A DNA stretch of 6,770 nt. Source: Leptolyngbya sp. SIO4C5. GTDB taxonomy: Bacteria; Cyanobacteriota; Cyanobacteriia; Phormidesmidales; Phormidesmidaceae. The notes beneath the pieces are model-generated. The model was not told the DNA's origin. It was given only the letters and a program-made list of their open reading frames with translations, and ran no database searches. Location: positions 1-6,770 of the forward strand of contig JAAHIC010000245.1 of NCBI GenBank assembly GCA_010671965.1, in the 5' to 3' direction. Positions within the stretch are counted from its first letter, which is position 1. The number at the start of each line of letters is the position of its first letter. Positions 1 through 6,425 of the stretch are shown piece by piece. A program made the translations under genes and the position numbers.

Positions 1-119
1 AAAGACCTCTAAGATCTCGAGGCGTTCCGTTGCAAGTTGGACAGGCAGACTCATCATGTTCCCAGAGACTCGGTACAGCCTGAAACCTTATCATATGAAA
101 GCTTCTGTGAGAATGAAAT

Positions 120-386
120 GGCCCTGAGATTGGGACGGTCATTCGAGAGCTGTTAGCTGCTTCCATCACCTGCCTTCCATGTGGTGAAAAAGAAGGTCAC
201 ATTGCAGGCCAGGTGCGAAGTGACTGACGTCCAAAAGGAATCGCTATTGGGGCGTATGACGTGCTGATTGCAGCAACTACCCTAGCCCACAACCTAACTG
301 CCGCTACCTCTAACTTAAAGGAGTTTAATCGCATCACGTCACTTGCAATGGCTAATTGGCGGCAGAGCCCGGCAGAAGTGGCATAA
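120..386 (+). pseudogene. VapC-like PIN-domain toxin remnant, C-terminal part, with in-frame stop
   Basis: Reading codons from 120 gives a continuous frame to the TAA at 384-386, interrupted only by a TGA at 225-227. The second half reads IAIGAYDVLIAATTLAHNL followed by TAATSNLKEFNRI and ending near MANWR. This matches the C-terminal signature of VapC/FitB-type PIN ribonucleases: a G-x-Y-D-x-L-I-A-A helix carrying an acidic active-site residue, then a T-x-N-x-x-E-F strand and a final tryptophan. Before the stop, the same frame gives CLPCGEKEGHIAGQVRSD, fitting the preceding PIN segment. The N-terminal half, with the first catalytic Asp, was not found in any frame of bases 1-119, which hold stops in this frame at 108 and 114. 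No VapB antitoxin partner is visible. It converges with the coupling-protein gene. It is most likely a dead toxin-antitoxin relic; a sequencing error at the TGA cannot be excluded. Confidence 0.7.
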
Positions 387-391
387 GCCAC

Positions 392-430
392 AAAAAGAAA
401 AGCTCAGTTTACCCGAGCCGAGTCGGGTAA
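392..430 (-). terminator. Probable intrinsic terminator of the transfer operon
   Basis: Just past the coupling-protein stop, the minus strand forms a perfect 8-bp stem (TTACCCGA / TCGGGTAA, plus-strand 409-416 and 423-430) with a 6-base loop. It is followed by a T-rich run, TTTTCTTTTT, complementary to 392-401. About 7-8 bases separate stem and T-run, which is longer than ideal, so termination strength is uncertain. It lies between two convergent genes; on the plus strand no T-tract follows the stem, so it should serve the minus-strand operon only. Confidence 0.55.
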
Positions 431-434
431 CGCC

Positions 435-2432
435 TCACCACTTCACCGTCCTCGCCCCATTCTCAATCATCTCCAGCGTCGCTGCCTTCGCTCGCCGCTT
501 GGTTGACCTCGGCCTTGATTGCTCTTGCTCCAAAAGCTGAGGCGATTCAACCAGTGGCAGTGTCACCGCTGGTTGTGGCAGCTGCTGCCTCCCTGCCTCC
601 GGCTTTATGCCAAGCTGCTGCCTCTCGGTCACTGTCAGATCCGCTAGTCTGAGATCTGCGGGATCGCGGCGGTCATAATCTACTTCATAAGGATCATGGC
701 ATGGAATCTCAAACGGTGCCCGCATCCGGTAGCGGCCAATCCAGGGGGTTCTAGCAAAGCCTTGAATCCCGTTTTCTAGGCTCGGCGGCGGCAAATCCCA
801 CAGCTCAGAGCTAGTCAGCAGCGGCACTTCCCTCGCCGCCTCCCCAGATCCTACCGAAACTCCATGGGGCAGATGCTGGGTACTCAGGCTAGACTCATAG
901 CGCTTATGCGCTCCAAAAAACTTCAGCACCTTGGCTTCGGTCTCATCATCTTCAACTCGCAGAAATACCTTGTTGGAAATCTGAGCAATGATTGAATTGG
1001 CCCCATCTGCGCCATAGTGCTGCTTGATCTCACTCCAGGCATGAAGTCCGAGAATGCCACAAACGCCTCTATCTCGGCCCTCTGCCAACAGCTTGCCTAT
1101 GCGCTCAACTCGCTCAAGGGTCTCAAACTCATCGAGCAGAATGAAAAAGCGGCGCTGCTGTGTCTCCTGTCTGCGCTGATTAGGCGCTAGTCCCAAAATG
1201 AACTGGGTCAGCAAATTCAGCATGATTCGATTGGCTGCTGCTGCTGCCGCACTACGGTCTTGGTCATAGCCCAACAGCAGAATCGATTCTTGATGCTGCA
1301 CCCATGCTCTTAGACTGAGAGTGCGCTCATCCGGCGTTTGCTCCCATGCCGCTGCCAGAGGCCGATAGACCTCCAATTTGCCGCCCAGCTCTGAGATCAC
1401 GCTTTGCAGCGTATCTTCTGCCCTGCCGGGCTGGGCATGTTGCTCCACATATCGCCGGGTCGAAGGAACACGCTCTAGCGCCGTGCGAATACGCTCAGCG
1501 CTTTCAGCCACCAGCAGCAGATGCCGCAGCGTCCAGGTGCCGGGATAGAGTGCCATCAGCGCTTGAATCAGCCCGGAGAGAACAATCTGAGCAGTTCTGG
1601 CAAAGTAGGGCTGATGCAGATTGGCATCCATCGGCACCAATGACTGGGCCAGCGTCAGCGCCATCGCCTCATCTAACACCTCCTGGGCCAGATTGGGTTT
1701 GACAGAGCGCCTATCAAAGGGATTACACAGCGTAATGGGACACTGAATCCCCATCGCACGCAGGTAGGGCAGCATCTGATTCTTGTTGTCATAAATAACC
1801 GCCCGGTACAGCAGCAGGGTTTTGCCAGTTCCGGGTGCGCCCCACACCAGGCCGTGGGTAGTGGCCGCCTCAGCCGGTAGCGTGAGACCACCCCAGGCAA
1901 AAGGCAGGGGCTCTTTCTGGGTGAGTCTCTGGGCCTTTCGACTGGCAGCTTTATAGGAAAGCAGCCTTGCGCCTTGAACAATCTCGCGCTCGCCGCTGAC
2001 ATCGGGGACTGGAAACGCCTGGTTTACCAGCAAAAAAGCTAGCACCGTGCTGGTGCCAGCCGCAATACTTGCTACCTGTGGTGGCTGAAAGATCACTAAA
2101 CCCAGACCATAGACAACCCCTCCAGTCAGCACCGGAACGGTCGCTAGCATTACCAGCCGTCGCAGGCGATGGCGCAGATAGAGCCGAAAGGCACTGCCTC
2201 TGAGTCTGGTATCAGCCTTGAGGTGCGCCAGCAAACTGATCACGACCTGAACAAAACCAGCCGATAAGATCAGGGGCAGCAAGCGAATGACAAACTGCCA
2301 CTGATGTAAATCTAAGACTGCTATGAGATAGTGAGTTGTCGCAAAGGCCAGGATCAGAAACAGAACACCGATGACAATGACACCGAGCTGTTGCCGGCGG
2401 TCAAGCTGAGCTGAGCTACTGAACCAGTCCAT
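435..2432 (-). CDS. Type IV coupling protein (VirD4/TrwB/TraD family ATPase)
   Basis: This 665-residue protein is the inner-membrane ATPase that links the relaxase-DNA complex to a type IV secretion channel. Four hydrophobic stretches occupy about residues 16-40, 45-68, 93-115 and 119-140, followed by a large cytosolic RecA-like domain. Walker A is GAPGTGKT at 198-205. Walker B is FFILLDE at 429-435, with D434 and E435. It is followed by GRDRGVCGILGLHAWSEIKQ and YG, the equivalent of the conserved block after Walker B in TrwB and TraD. An SNKVFLRVEDDETEAKVLKF segment at 486-505 is also typical of the family. The C-terminal tail is strongly basic (RSTKRRAKA, about 642-650). The ATG at 2432 lies inside the end of the relaxase gene (17-base overlap) behind a GGTGA, so translational coupling is likely. 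It is the last gene of the operon and is followed by a hairpin. The family assignment is secure; the cognate secretion system is not visible. Confidence 0.94.
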   Translation of the reverse strand: MDWFSSSAQLDRRQQLGVIVIGVLFLILAFATTHYLIAVLDLHQWQFVIRLLPLILSAGFVQVVISLLAHLKADTRLRGSAFRLYLRHRLRRLVMLATVPVLTGGVVYGLGLVIFQPPQVASIAAGTSTVLAFLLVNQAFPVPDVSGEREIVQGARLLSYKAASRKAQRLTQKEPLPFAWGGLTLPAEAATTHGLVWGAPGTGKTLLLYRAVIYDNKNQMLPYLRAMGIQCPITLCNPFDRRSVKPNLAQEVLDEAMALTLAQSLVPMDANLHQPYFARTAQIVLSGLIQALMALYPGTWTLRHLLLVAESAERIRTALERVPSTRRYVEQHAQPGRAEDTLQSVISELGGKLEVYRPLAAAWEQTPDERTLSLRAWVQHQESILLLGYDQDRSAAAAAANRIMLNLLTQFILGLAPNQRRQETQQRRFFILLDEFETLERVERIGKLLAEGRDRGVCGILGLHAWSEIKQHYGADGANSIIAQISNKVFLRVEDDETEAKVLKFFGAHKRYESSLSTQHLPHGVSVGSGEAAREVPLLTSSELWDLPPPSLENGIQGFARTPWIGRYRMRAPFEIPCHDPYEVDYDRRDPADLRLADLTVTERQQLGIKPEAGRQQLPQPAVTLPLVESPQLLEQEQSRPRSTKRRAKAATLEMIENGARTVKW

Positions 2433-5073
2433 AGGTCACCGGTTGAGACGAGTGGCAGTAGACAGGTTGCTGTATCTGAATGGCTAACTGCTTCTGGCGA
2501 GAGCGCTGCATCTGCTGGAGCAGCGTTTTGAGCTCAGCGCCAGCGCTCTGATAGTCGGTGTAGAGCCGCACGTCCTGCCGGTGGCGGGTGAGCTGCACCA
2601 GGGTCTGCTCTAAATCCTGCAGCGCCCCTCCTACCTGGACAAAGGTTTGAACGACGCTTTCTCCCTGGAAGAAGTAGGTGGTGCCGGCATAGCCCAGGCG
2701 AAAGTGAGGAAACTCATTAACTGGTAGCGTTAGCCTGGCACCACTATCTAGGCGCACACTGATCTCAGCGGCAAAGGCGCTAATCTGCTCGACTGTGGCA
2801 AACTGACCATTTCTGACTCCATAGCGACGAAAGGGAACCGTAGCTTCCGGGTTTGCTCGGCGAAACAGGATGCGATCTCCTACGTAGAAACTAGACCCAT
2901 TAACTCGAATCGGCTGGCCGCCAATGGCTTCAGCGATCAGGCGAGCGCCTTGGGCTGCCTGGTTGCAGGCCGCAACCTCCGCGTTGGTCATGGCTAAAAT
3001 CACGTAGTCTTTAGGATTATGAATCCCTTCCTGCTGCCAGTCCGAGATTAGGGCCGCACGGGTTGAATCTGGTTTTGCTAAAACCTGCAGCCGTCCCTGC
3101 CGGTGATAGGTCCGGATAGCGGTTTCTACCTCTCCCGCTGCTAGGTGCTTGGTTTGCTCTCGCTGCCAGAGGAGCTGCTGTCTAACGGGCTCAGTCAGTA
3201 CTGAGCAAGGGGCAAGCTCTGCTATCGCTGCCAAGCCACCACCTGGGCCAATAGCTGGTAGCTGATTGGCATCACCTGCAACAATCCACTGGGCACCGGC
3301 TGCCTCCACTACATCTGCAATACGCTTAAGCAAGCGCGTATCCACCATGCTGCCTTCATCGAGAATGACGACCGTACGCTGGTCAATCTGACAGCGCCGT
3401 CGCTCTAGCTGGTACTGATAGAATTTTTGCTGCTTGGCTGTGGCCCGACCCGCACGAACCACGGCGGCTAGATCTGTGTCCACGCTGAACTTGCCCTTCT
3501 CGATTTCGCTCAGGGTTTTGTGGATAGTGTCGCTGGGGATACCCGTCTTGTGCTCTAAGTCTGCTGCGGTTCTGCCTTGGAAGTTAAGTCCCACCACCCG
3601 GTAGCCTGCTTGACGCCAGACCTGATGAGCAACGCCCAGCACTTCAGTTTTGCCAGCACCGGGCACACCCGTGAGGACTTTGATTCTGCCCGGAGTAGCG
3701 ATCAGCTGCCAGAGCGCTTGCTGCTGGTCTGGTCGCAGAGGCCGGCTGGGATCTCGCGCCGAGATGGCGGCTCTGATCTCAGCGGCAGGCACCGGCAGTG
3801 TTGGCTGAGCTGCAAGGTGTTTGACCTGAGTGAGCAGCGCCTGCTCCAGCTGCACCATTGCCTGGGTAGAATATTGCCTCTCTCCCCTGTGTTCTCCTAG
3901 CTGCACCACTTGTTCTGGCCGCTGATGCCACTGGGGCGCATCTGCTAGCCAAGCTTGAACAGCCGCAAGAGCGCCCTGAAAGCCCATGCCCTGCAGCTGA
4001 GCCCCTTCTACCGCCGCTCGCAGCAGGTCATAGCGCGAGAAATGGCTGTGGTGCTGGGTTAGCTGAGCGATGGCCTGCTGTAAAGTTGCGGTTTGTATGT
4101 TCTTTAGATCCTGCTGCAAATGGCAGACAGAGCCGACAACTTGGCTGGCGGCTTGAGGCGAAAAGCCTAAGTTTGAAGCTGCTTGCTGCCAGCGGCTAAA
4201 TGGGGCTTCCCCCTCAATTGTCTGGGTCTTAGCCCTGCGGGTAATGAGCGTCAGCTGTTCTGCCACTTTGGGATGGGAACCCTCATATCCTTGGCTCTGG
4301 AGGGCTGCTCTCACCTGCTGGGCGCGTTTAGAGAAGTGGTCAATGATGCTCTGGGGCACGCCCTCCAGTTCAAAACTCTTGACATGGCCTGCTGCGTGCG
4401 GTCGAACAGCCAGGTCCAGGTGCTGCTCTAGCTGTCTTGCCAGTGCTGCCCGGTAGGCGGTTCCCAGCAGACGCTTGTGCCGGTAGAGAGCATAGCTTTC
4501 AATTTGACCGGTCTTGCCCGCTGGGGTGACACCGACTGCCATCAAGCAGCAGTGAGTGTGGAGCTGCGGATCAAGTTCGCGGCTGGTGGTGTGCTGAAAC
4601 AGAGCGATGCTCCAGCCAGCGACTTCTACCTGGCTGCCGTTTCGTCCCTGGCGCAGCCGGCCAAACTCAGCTTCTGCCCAGCTCAGCACCTGATGGATGG
4701 CCTCCGTATGACACTGCAGCATAATAGCTTGAACCCCTGGAGGAGAGAGTGCCCAGAGCAAGCTTACCGACTTGGGCGCAGAAAAGGTCAGATCCCAGGC
4801 ATGGCGTCTTTCTTCTGTCACAGTCTGTCCTTGACGCTGCACAACTCGCTGCCACCGCCCGGTATTCTGCACCAGCTTCTTGTCACCATCGAAAGGACTA
4901 AAGCCGTAGAAAAGATGCCTGAAGTGCTGTGAGTCAATCTCTCCCCCCAGTCCTAGCCGCTGAGCTCCCTGCCCAAACCACTGCCCCGGCAGCGTTTCCC
5001 CCGCCGCGTAGTAGTCATGCTTTTTGGCATCGCTGAAGTAAGTCTCATCTTTAGCCCGCTTGATGCTCAACAT
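2416..5073 (-). CDS. mobF: MobF-family conjugative relaxase-helicase (TrwC/TraI class)
   Basis: This 885-residue protein nicks oriT and unwinds the transferred strand. Residues 1 to about 300 are the relaxase domain. Y12 and the pair Y21-Y22 correspond by position to the two catalytic tyrosine clusters of R388 TrwC (Y18 and Y26). DLTFSAPKSVSLLW at 94-107 is the hallmark block, with D94. The metal-binding histidines are H161, H172 and H174 in HTTSRELDPQLHTH, with the same 11-residue spacing as TrwC H150/H161/H163. The C-terminal half is a RecD-like superfamily 1B helicase: Walker A GVPGAGKT at 469-476, Walker B VVILDEGSM at 568-576, motif III GDANQLPAIGPG at 600-611, and a motif VI-like QLTRHRQDVRLYTD at 827-840. 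Motif V is unusual: YAGTTYFFQGES at 795-806, where relatives usually have H-K before the invariant Q-G. The ATG at 5073 overlaps the upstream accessory gene by 7 bases. The length is close to TrwC (about 960 residues) and much shorter than F TraI. The frame is intact. Confidence 0.96.
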   Translation of the reverse strand: MLSIKRAKDETYFSDAKKHDYYAAGETLPGQWFGQGAQRLGLGGEIDSQHFRHLFYGFSPFDGDKKLVQNTGRWQRVVQRQGQTVTEERRHAWDLTFSAPKSVSLLWALSPPGVQAIMLQCHTEAIHQVLSWAEAEFGRLRQGRNGSQVEVAGWSIALFQHTTSRELDPQLHTHCCLMAVGVTPAGKTGQIESYALYRHKRLLGTAYRAALARQLEQHLDLAVRPHAAGHVKSFELEGVPQSIIDHFSKRAQQVRAALQSQGYEGSHPKVAEQLTLITRRAKTQTIEGEAPFSRWQQAASNLGFSPQAASQVVGSVCHLQQDLKNIQTATLQQAIAQLTQHHSHFSRYDLLRAAVEGAQLQGMGFQGALAAVQAWLADAPQWHQRPEQVVQLGEHRGERQYSTQAMVQLEQALLTQVKHLAAQPTLPVPAAEIRAAISARDPSRPLRPDQQQALWQLIATPGRIKVLTGVPGAGKTEVLGVAHQVWRQAGYRVVGLNFQGRTAADLEHKTGIPSDTIHKTLSEIEKGKFSVDTDLAAVVRAGRATAKQQKFYQYQLERRRCQIDQRTVVILDEGSMVDTRLLKRIADVVEAAGAQWIVAGDANQLPAIGPGGGLAAIAELAPCSVLTEPVRQQLLWQREQTKHLAAGEVETAIRTYHRQGRLQVLAKPDSTRAALISDWQQEGIHNPKDYVILAMTNAEVAACNQAAQGARLIAEAIGGQPIRVNGSSFYVGDRILFRRANPEATVPFRRYGVRNGQFATVEQISAFAAEISVRLDSGARLTLPVNEFPHFRLGYAGTTYFFQGESVVQTFVQVGGALQDLEQTLVQLTRHRQDVRLYTDYQSAGAELKTLLQQMQRSRQKQLAIQIQQPVYCHSSQPVTYGLVQ

Positions 5074-5447
5074 GCCGGTCCCAAGTCGTGGTCATCGGGC
5101 AACCGAATACTGTGAGGAGCGATGTGGTTGGCGATGCTGGCAGCATCAGCTTCTGTAATCTCAGCAGCTTCGTAGAGAATAAAGAACACAGCTTTAGCCA
5201 GCGCTGCTCGCATCTGTGCAGCGCCCTGGGGCAGCTGATGAAGCAGCCTATCGAGCTTACGCTCCAGTTCACCTAGCTGGCAGTACAGCTCCCGCATGGG
5301 GGCATCTTCGAGTCCAGCAATGGTGAGCTGTTTGGCGCAGAGGTCTTTACTGTCACTGTTCATCGTGGCGGCGCGGGCTTCTAGCTTCACCAAGTAGTGT
5401 CCGGGAAGATAGAAGCTTATGGTTTCACCTTTGCGCTTGAGGGCCAT
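5067..5447 (-). CDS. Small ribbon-helix-helix relaxosome accessory protein (TrwA/MobC-like role)
   Basis: This 126-residue protein (140 if the in-frame TTG at 5489 is used) is the first gene of the relaxase operon, the place where TrwA/MobC-type accessory proteins normally lie. The N-terminus reads KGETISFYLP, a short beta strand, then helix GHYLVKLEARAATMN and helix SDSKDLCAKQLTIAGLED. This is the layout of a ribbon-helix-helix DNA-binding domain. Residues about 50-72 (MRELYCQLGELERKLDRLL) look like an amphipathic or coiled-coil oligomerisation helix, followed by a second helix rich in Ala and hydrophobic residues. The ATG at 5447 puts the RHH strand close to the N-terminus but has only a weak GAG upstream. 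The TTG at 5489 has an AGGG eight bases before it, so the start is not settled. The gene overlaps the relaxase by 7 bases. By analogy it would bind oriT, stimulate the relaxase and repress its own promoter; I assign it from fold and position, not from a recognised family name. Confidence 0.82.
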   Translation of the reverse strand: MALKRKGETISFYLPGHYLVKLEARAATMNSDSKDLCAKQLTIAGLEDAPMRELYCQLGELERKLDRLLHQLPQGAAQMRAALAKAVFFILYEAAEITEADAASIANHIAPHSIRLPDDHDLGPAC

Positions 5448-5490
5448 GTAGAGCTCACGGGATCTAGTTGGCTGTATCAGTTCAATCAAT

Positions 5491-5519
5491 ACGTTAGCCC
5501 TGACAATGACGCAAGCCCT
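5491..5519. repeat. Paired 11-bp direct repeats flanking a nic-like core
   Basis: ACGTTAGCCCT (5491-5501) and ACGCAAGCCCT (5509-5519) match at 9 of 11 positions, with starts 18 bases apart. On the minus strand they read AGGGCTTGCGT and AGGGCTAACGT. The bases between and around them read TTGCGTCATTGTCAGGG, which resembles the R388 nic neighbourhood TGCGTATTGTCT/ATAG as I recall it. They lie directly upstream of the possible TTG start and could be relaxase or RHH-protein binding sites. Confidence 0.5.
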
Positions 5520-5526
5520 AAATGTG

Positions 5527-5544
5527 ACCTAGAGAAAACCTAGA
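5527..5544. repeat. Two ACCTAGA repeats, 11 bp apart
   Basis: ACCTAGA occurs at 5527-5533 and 5538-5544, separated by GAAA. The 11-bp period puts both copies on the same face of the helix. Such tandem short sites are typical targets of ribbon-helix-helix dimers, so the accessory protein encoded just downstream is the likely ligand. That assignment is inference. Confidence 0.45.
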
Positions 5545-5589
5545 TCCGAAACTGGCTGAGATTCCAAGCAGATAGACTACAGGGTCTCT

Positions 5590-5611
5590 ACATCCGAGAT
5601 GTCTCGGGTGT
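5590..5611. repeat. 22-bp inverted repeat (operator or oriT arm)
   Basis: The arms ACATCCGAGA (5590-5599) and TCTCGGGTGT (5602-5611) pair over 10 positions with one T-G mismatch and a 2-base centre. It is too tightly spaced for a simple hairpin loop but well suited to a protein dimer, or to an oriT inverted repeat with its central bases opened. No T-run follows on either strand, so it is not a standard terminator for the upstream gene. Confidence 0.6.
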
Positions 5612-5612
5612 G

Positions 5613-5622
5613 GAAAATTTTC
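5613..5622. repeat. AT-rich perfect palindrome GAAAATTTTC
   Basis: A perfect 10-bp palindrome lies two bases from the 22-bp inverted repeat. A/T tracts of this kind bend DNA and are common near oriT and promoters. It overlaps the weak -10 candidate of the operon promoter. Confidence 0.4.
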
Positions 5623-5644
5623 TAAGGAGTCGATATGGGGTCAA
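5616..5644 (-). promoter_or_regulatory. Weak sigma-70-type promoter candidate for the transfer operon
   Basis: On the minus strand TTGACC (complement of 5639-5644) is followed after 17 bases by AAAATT (complement of 5616-5621). The -35 matches consensus at 5 of 6 positions, the -10 at only 3 of 6. The 22-bp inverted repeat lies immediately downstream, where a repressor would block RNA polymerase. Transcription would start roughly 120 bases before the TTG start of the accessory gene. The -35 overlaps the 3' edge of the upstream gene. Confidence 0.3.
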
Positions 5645-5645
5645 G

Positions 5646-6425
5646 TTACAGCAGGATGAGGCGAACCTGCTTCTGACCGCGCACAAAGCTTTGAATAGCT
5701 TGAGTCCGATGGATGCGCTTAGAACTGGCCAGAATCACCAAGTCTCGCTGGGGATGAAGGCTCAAGAGCCCTTGTAAGACCGAAATAATTTGATGGGACG
5801 CTACCTGTTTTTTGCACCAGTGCACCTGTCCGGCAATACGTCCGGTAGAGCTAAGTCCACAGATGAGCACGGGATTGCCCATATCCGACTCAAAGCACTC
5901 TGGCACTGCAGCTTCAATCCTTTGAGCATTCGGAAAATTGTGAGGTCTCAGTTCATCAAGCAGATACAGCAAAGCTCTGCAGCGCTTTGTTATGACTTGG
6001 ATTTGGGGCAGCACCGTATCTACCCAGGTTTGGTACTGAGCTTTGTAGGAAAACTGCTGGCGGAGGCGAGCAGCAAAGGACAGGTCTGCTTTGTGGATCA
6101 ATCGGTAGAGAGTTCCTCGCGGTAGATTGAACTGGGTAATCAGGCGAGAGGGCGTCCAGAGACTGCCCTGGTAGCCATACCGGAAAGCTGGCTCACTCAG
6201 CCGCGATAGGATCCCGCTGAGGTCAACGCTGTGCTTTTCTCTGCGAGCGCTGCTTGGCATTGGCGTCAGTGCTAGATCAGTTGTCGCTGCCCCCCCATAG
6301 CTCTCTATCAGCCAAGCTAAGACAGTCTCTGACTCCAGTCTCAAGCGGTTACAGATTTCTGGCGTGGTGATGCCTATTCGCCGCAGAGCGAGCACTTTTT
6401 GTTTGAGCGAGATCACTTCATCCAT
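5646..6425 (-). CDS. IS630/Tc1-type transposase-like protein lacking catalytic residues
   Basis: This is a 259-residue protein starting at the ATG at 6425, which has a good GGAGAG ribosome-binding site. A longer frame opening at TTG 6602 adds 59 residues with no domain look and no need. Residues about 5-41 (LKQKVLALRRIGITTPEIC onward) form a helix-turn-helix. Residues 82-111 (RYGYQGSLWTPSRLITQF, then LPRGTLYRLI) match the second, winged HTH of IS630 transposases, where G-x-x-x-x-L-W-T is conserved. YQTWVDTVLPQIQ at 131-143 and LLYLLDE at 152-158 fit the linker and first catalytic Asp (D157). ICGLSSTGRIAGQ and VISV-like strands follow. The strand that should hold the second Asp reads VILASSKRIHRTQAIQSFV: alanine replaces Asp while the following I-H-R is kept. 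The chain ends before the third acidic residue would occur. It may be a domesticated DNA-binding protein or a decaying IS remnant. No terminal inverted repeats were found. Confidence 0.72.
   Translation of the reverse strand: MDEVISLKQKVLALRRIGITTPEICNRLRLESETVLAWLIESYGGAATTDLALTPMPSSARREKHSVDLSGILSRLSEPAFRYGYQGSLWTPSRLITQFNLPRGTLYRLIHKADLSFAARLRQQFSYKAQYQTWVDTVLPQIQVITKRCRALLYLLDELRPHNFPNAQRIEAAVPECFESDMGNPVLICGLSSTGRIAGQVHWCKKQVASHQIISVLQGLLSLHPQRDLVILASSKRIHRTQAIQSFVRGQKQVRLILL

Larger units (their letters stand above)
5448..5645. promoter_or_regulatory. Candidate oriT/operator region upstream of the relaxase operon
   Basis: The gap between the transposase-like gene and the accessory gene carries four repeat structures listed separately: a 22-bp inverted repeat, a 10-bp AT-rich palindrome, paired ACCTAGA heptamers and paired 11-bp repeats. 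In R388 and related MobF plasmids, oriT lies immediately upstream of the accessory gene of the relaxosome, so this is the natural place to look. The same bases must hold the operon promoter. The region is placed by context and repeat content; neither nic nor the promoter is proven. Its right part includes the leader between the alternative TTG and ATG starts. Confidence 0.55.

Noticed and set aside
197..391. Minus-strand frame of 64 codons starting with GTG
   Set aside because: It is antisense to the PIN-domain remnant, overlaps the terminator side of the operon and shows no protein-family features.
1346..1702. Plus-strand frame of 118 codons, and other plus-strand frames within 3577-4932
   Set aside because: They are antisense to clear ATPase and relaxase coding sequence and have low-complexity, non-family translations.
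5590..5622. Inverted repeat read as a terminator for the transposase-like gene
   Set aside because: The centre is only two bases and no T-run follows the repeat on the minus strand, so an operator or oriT role fits better.
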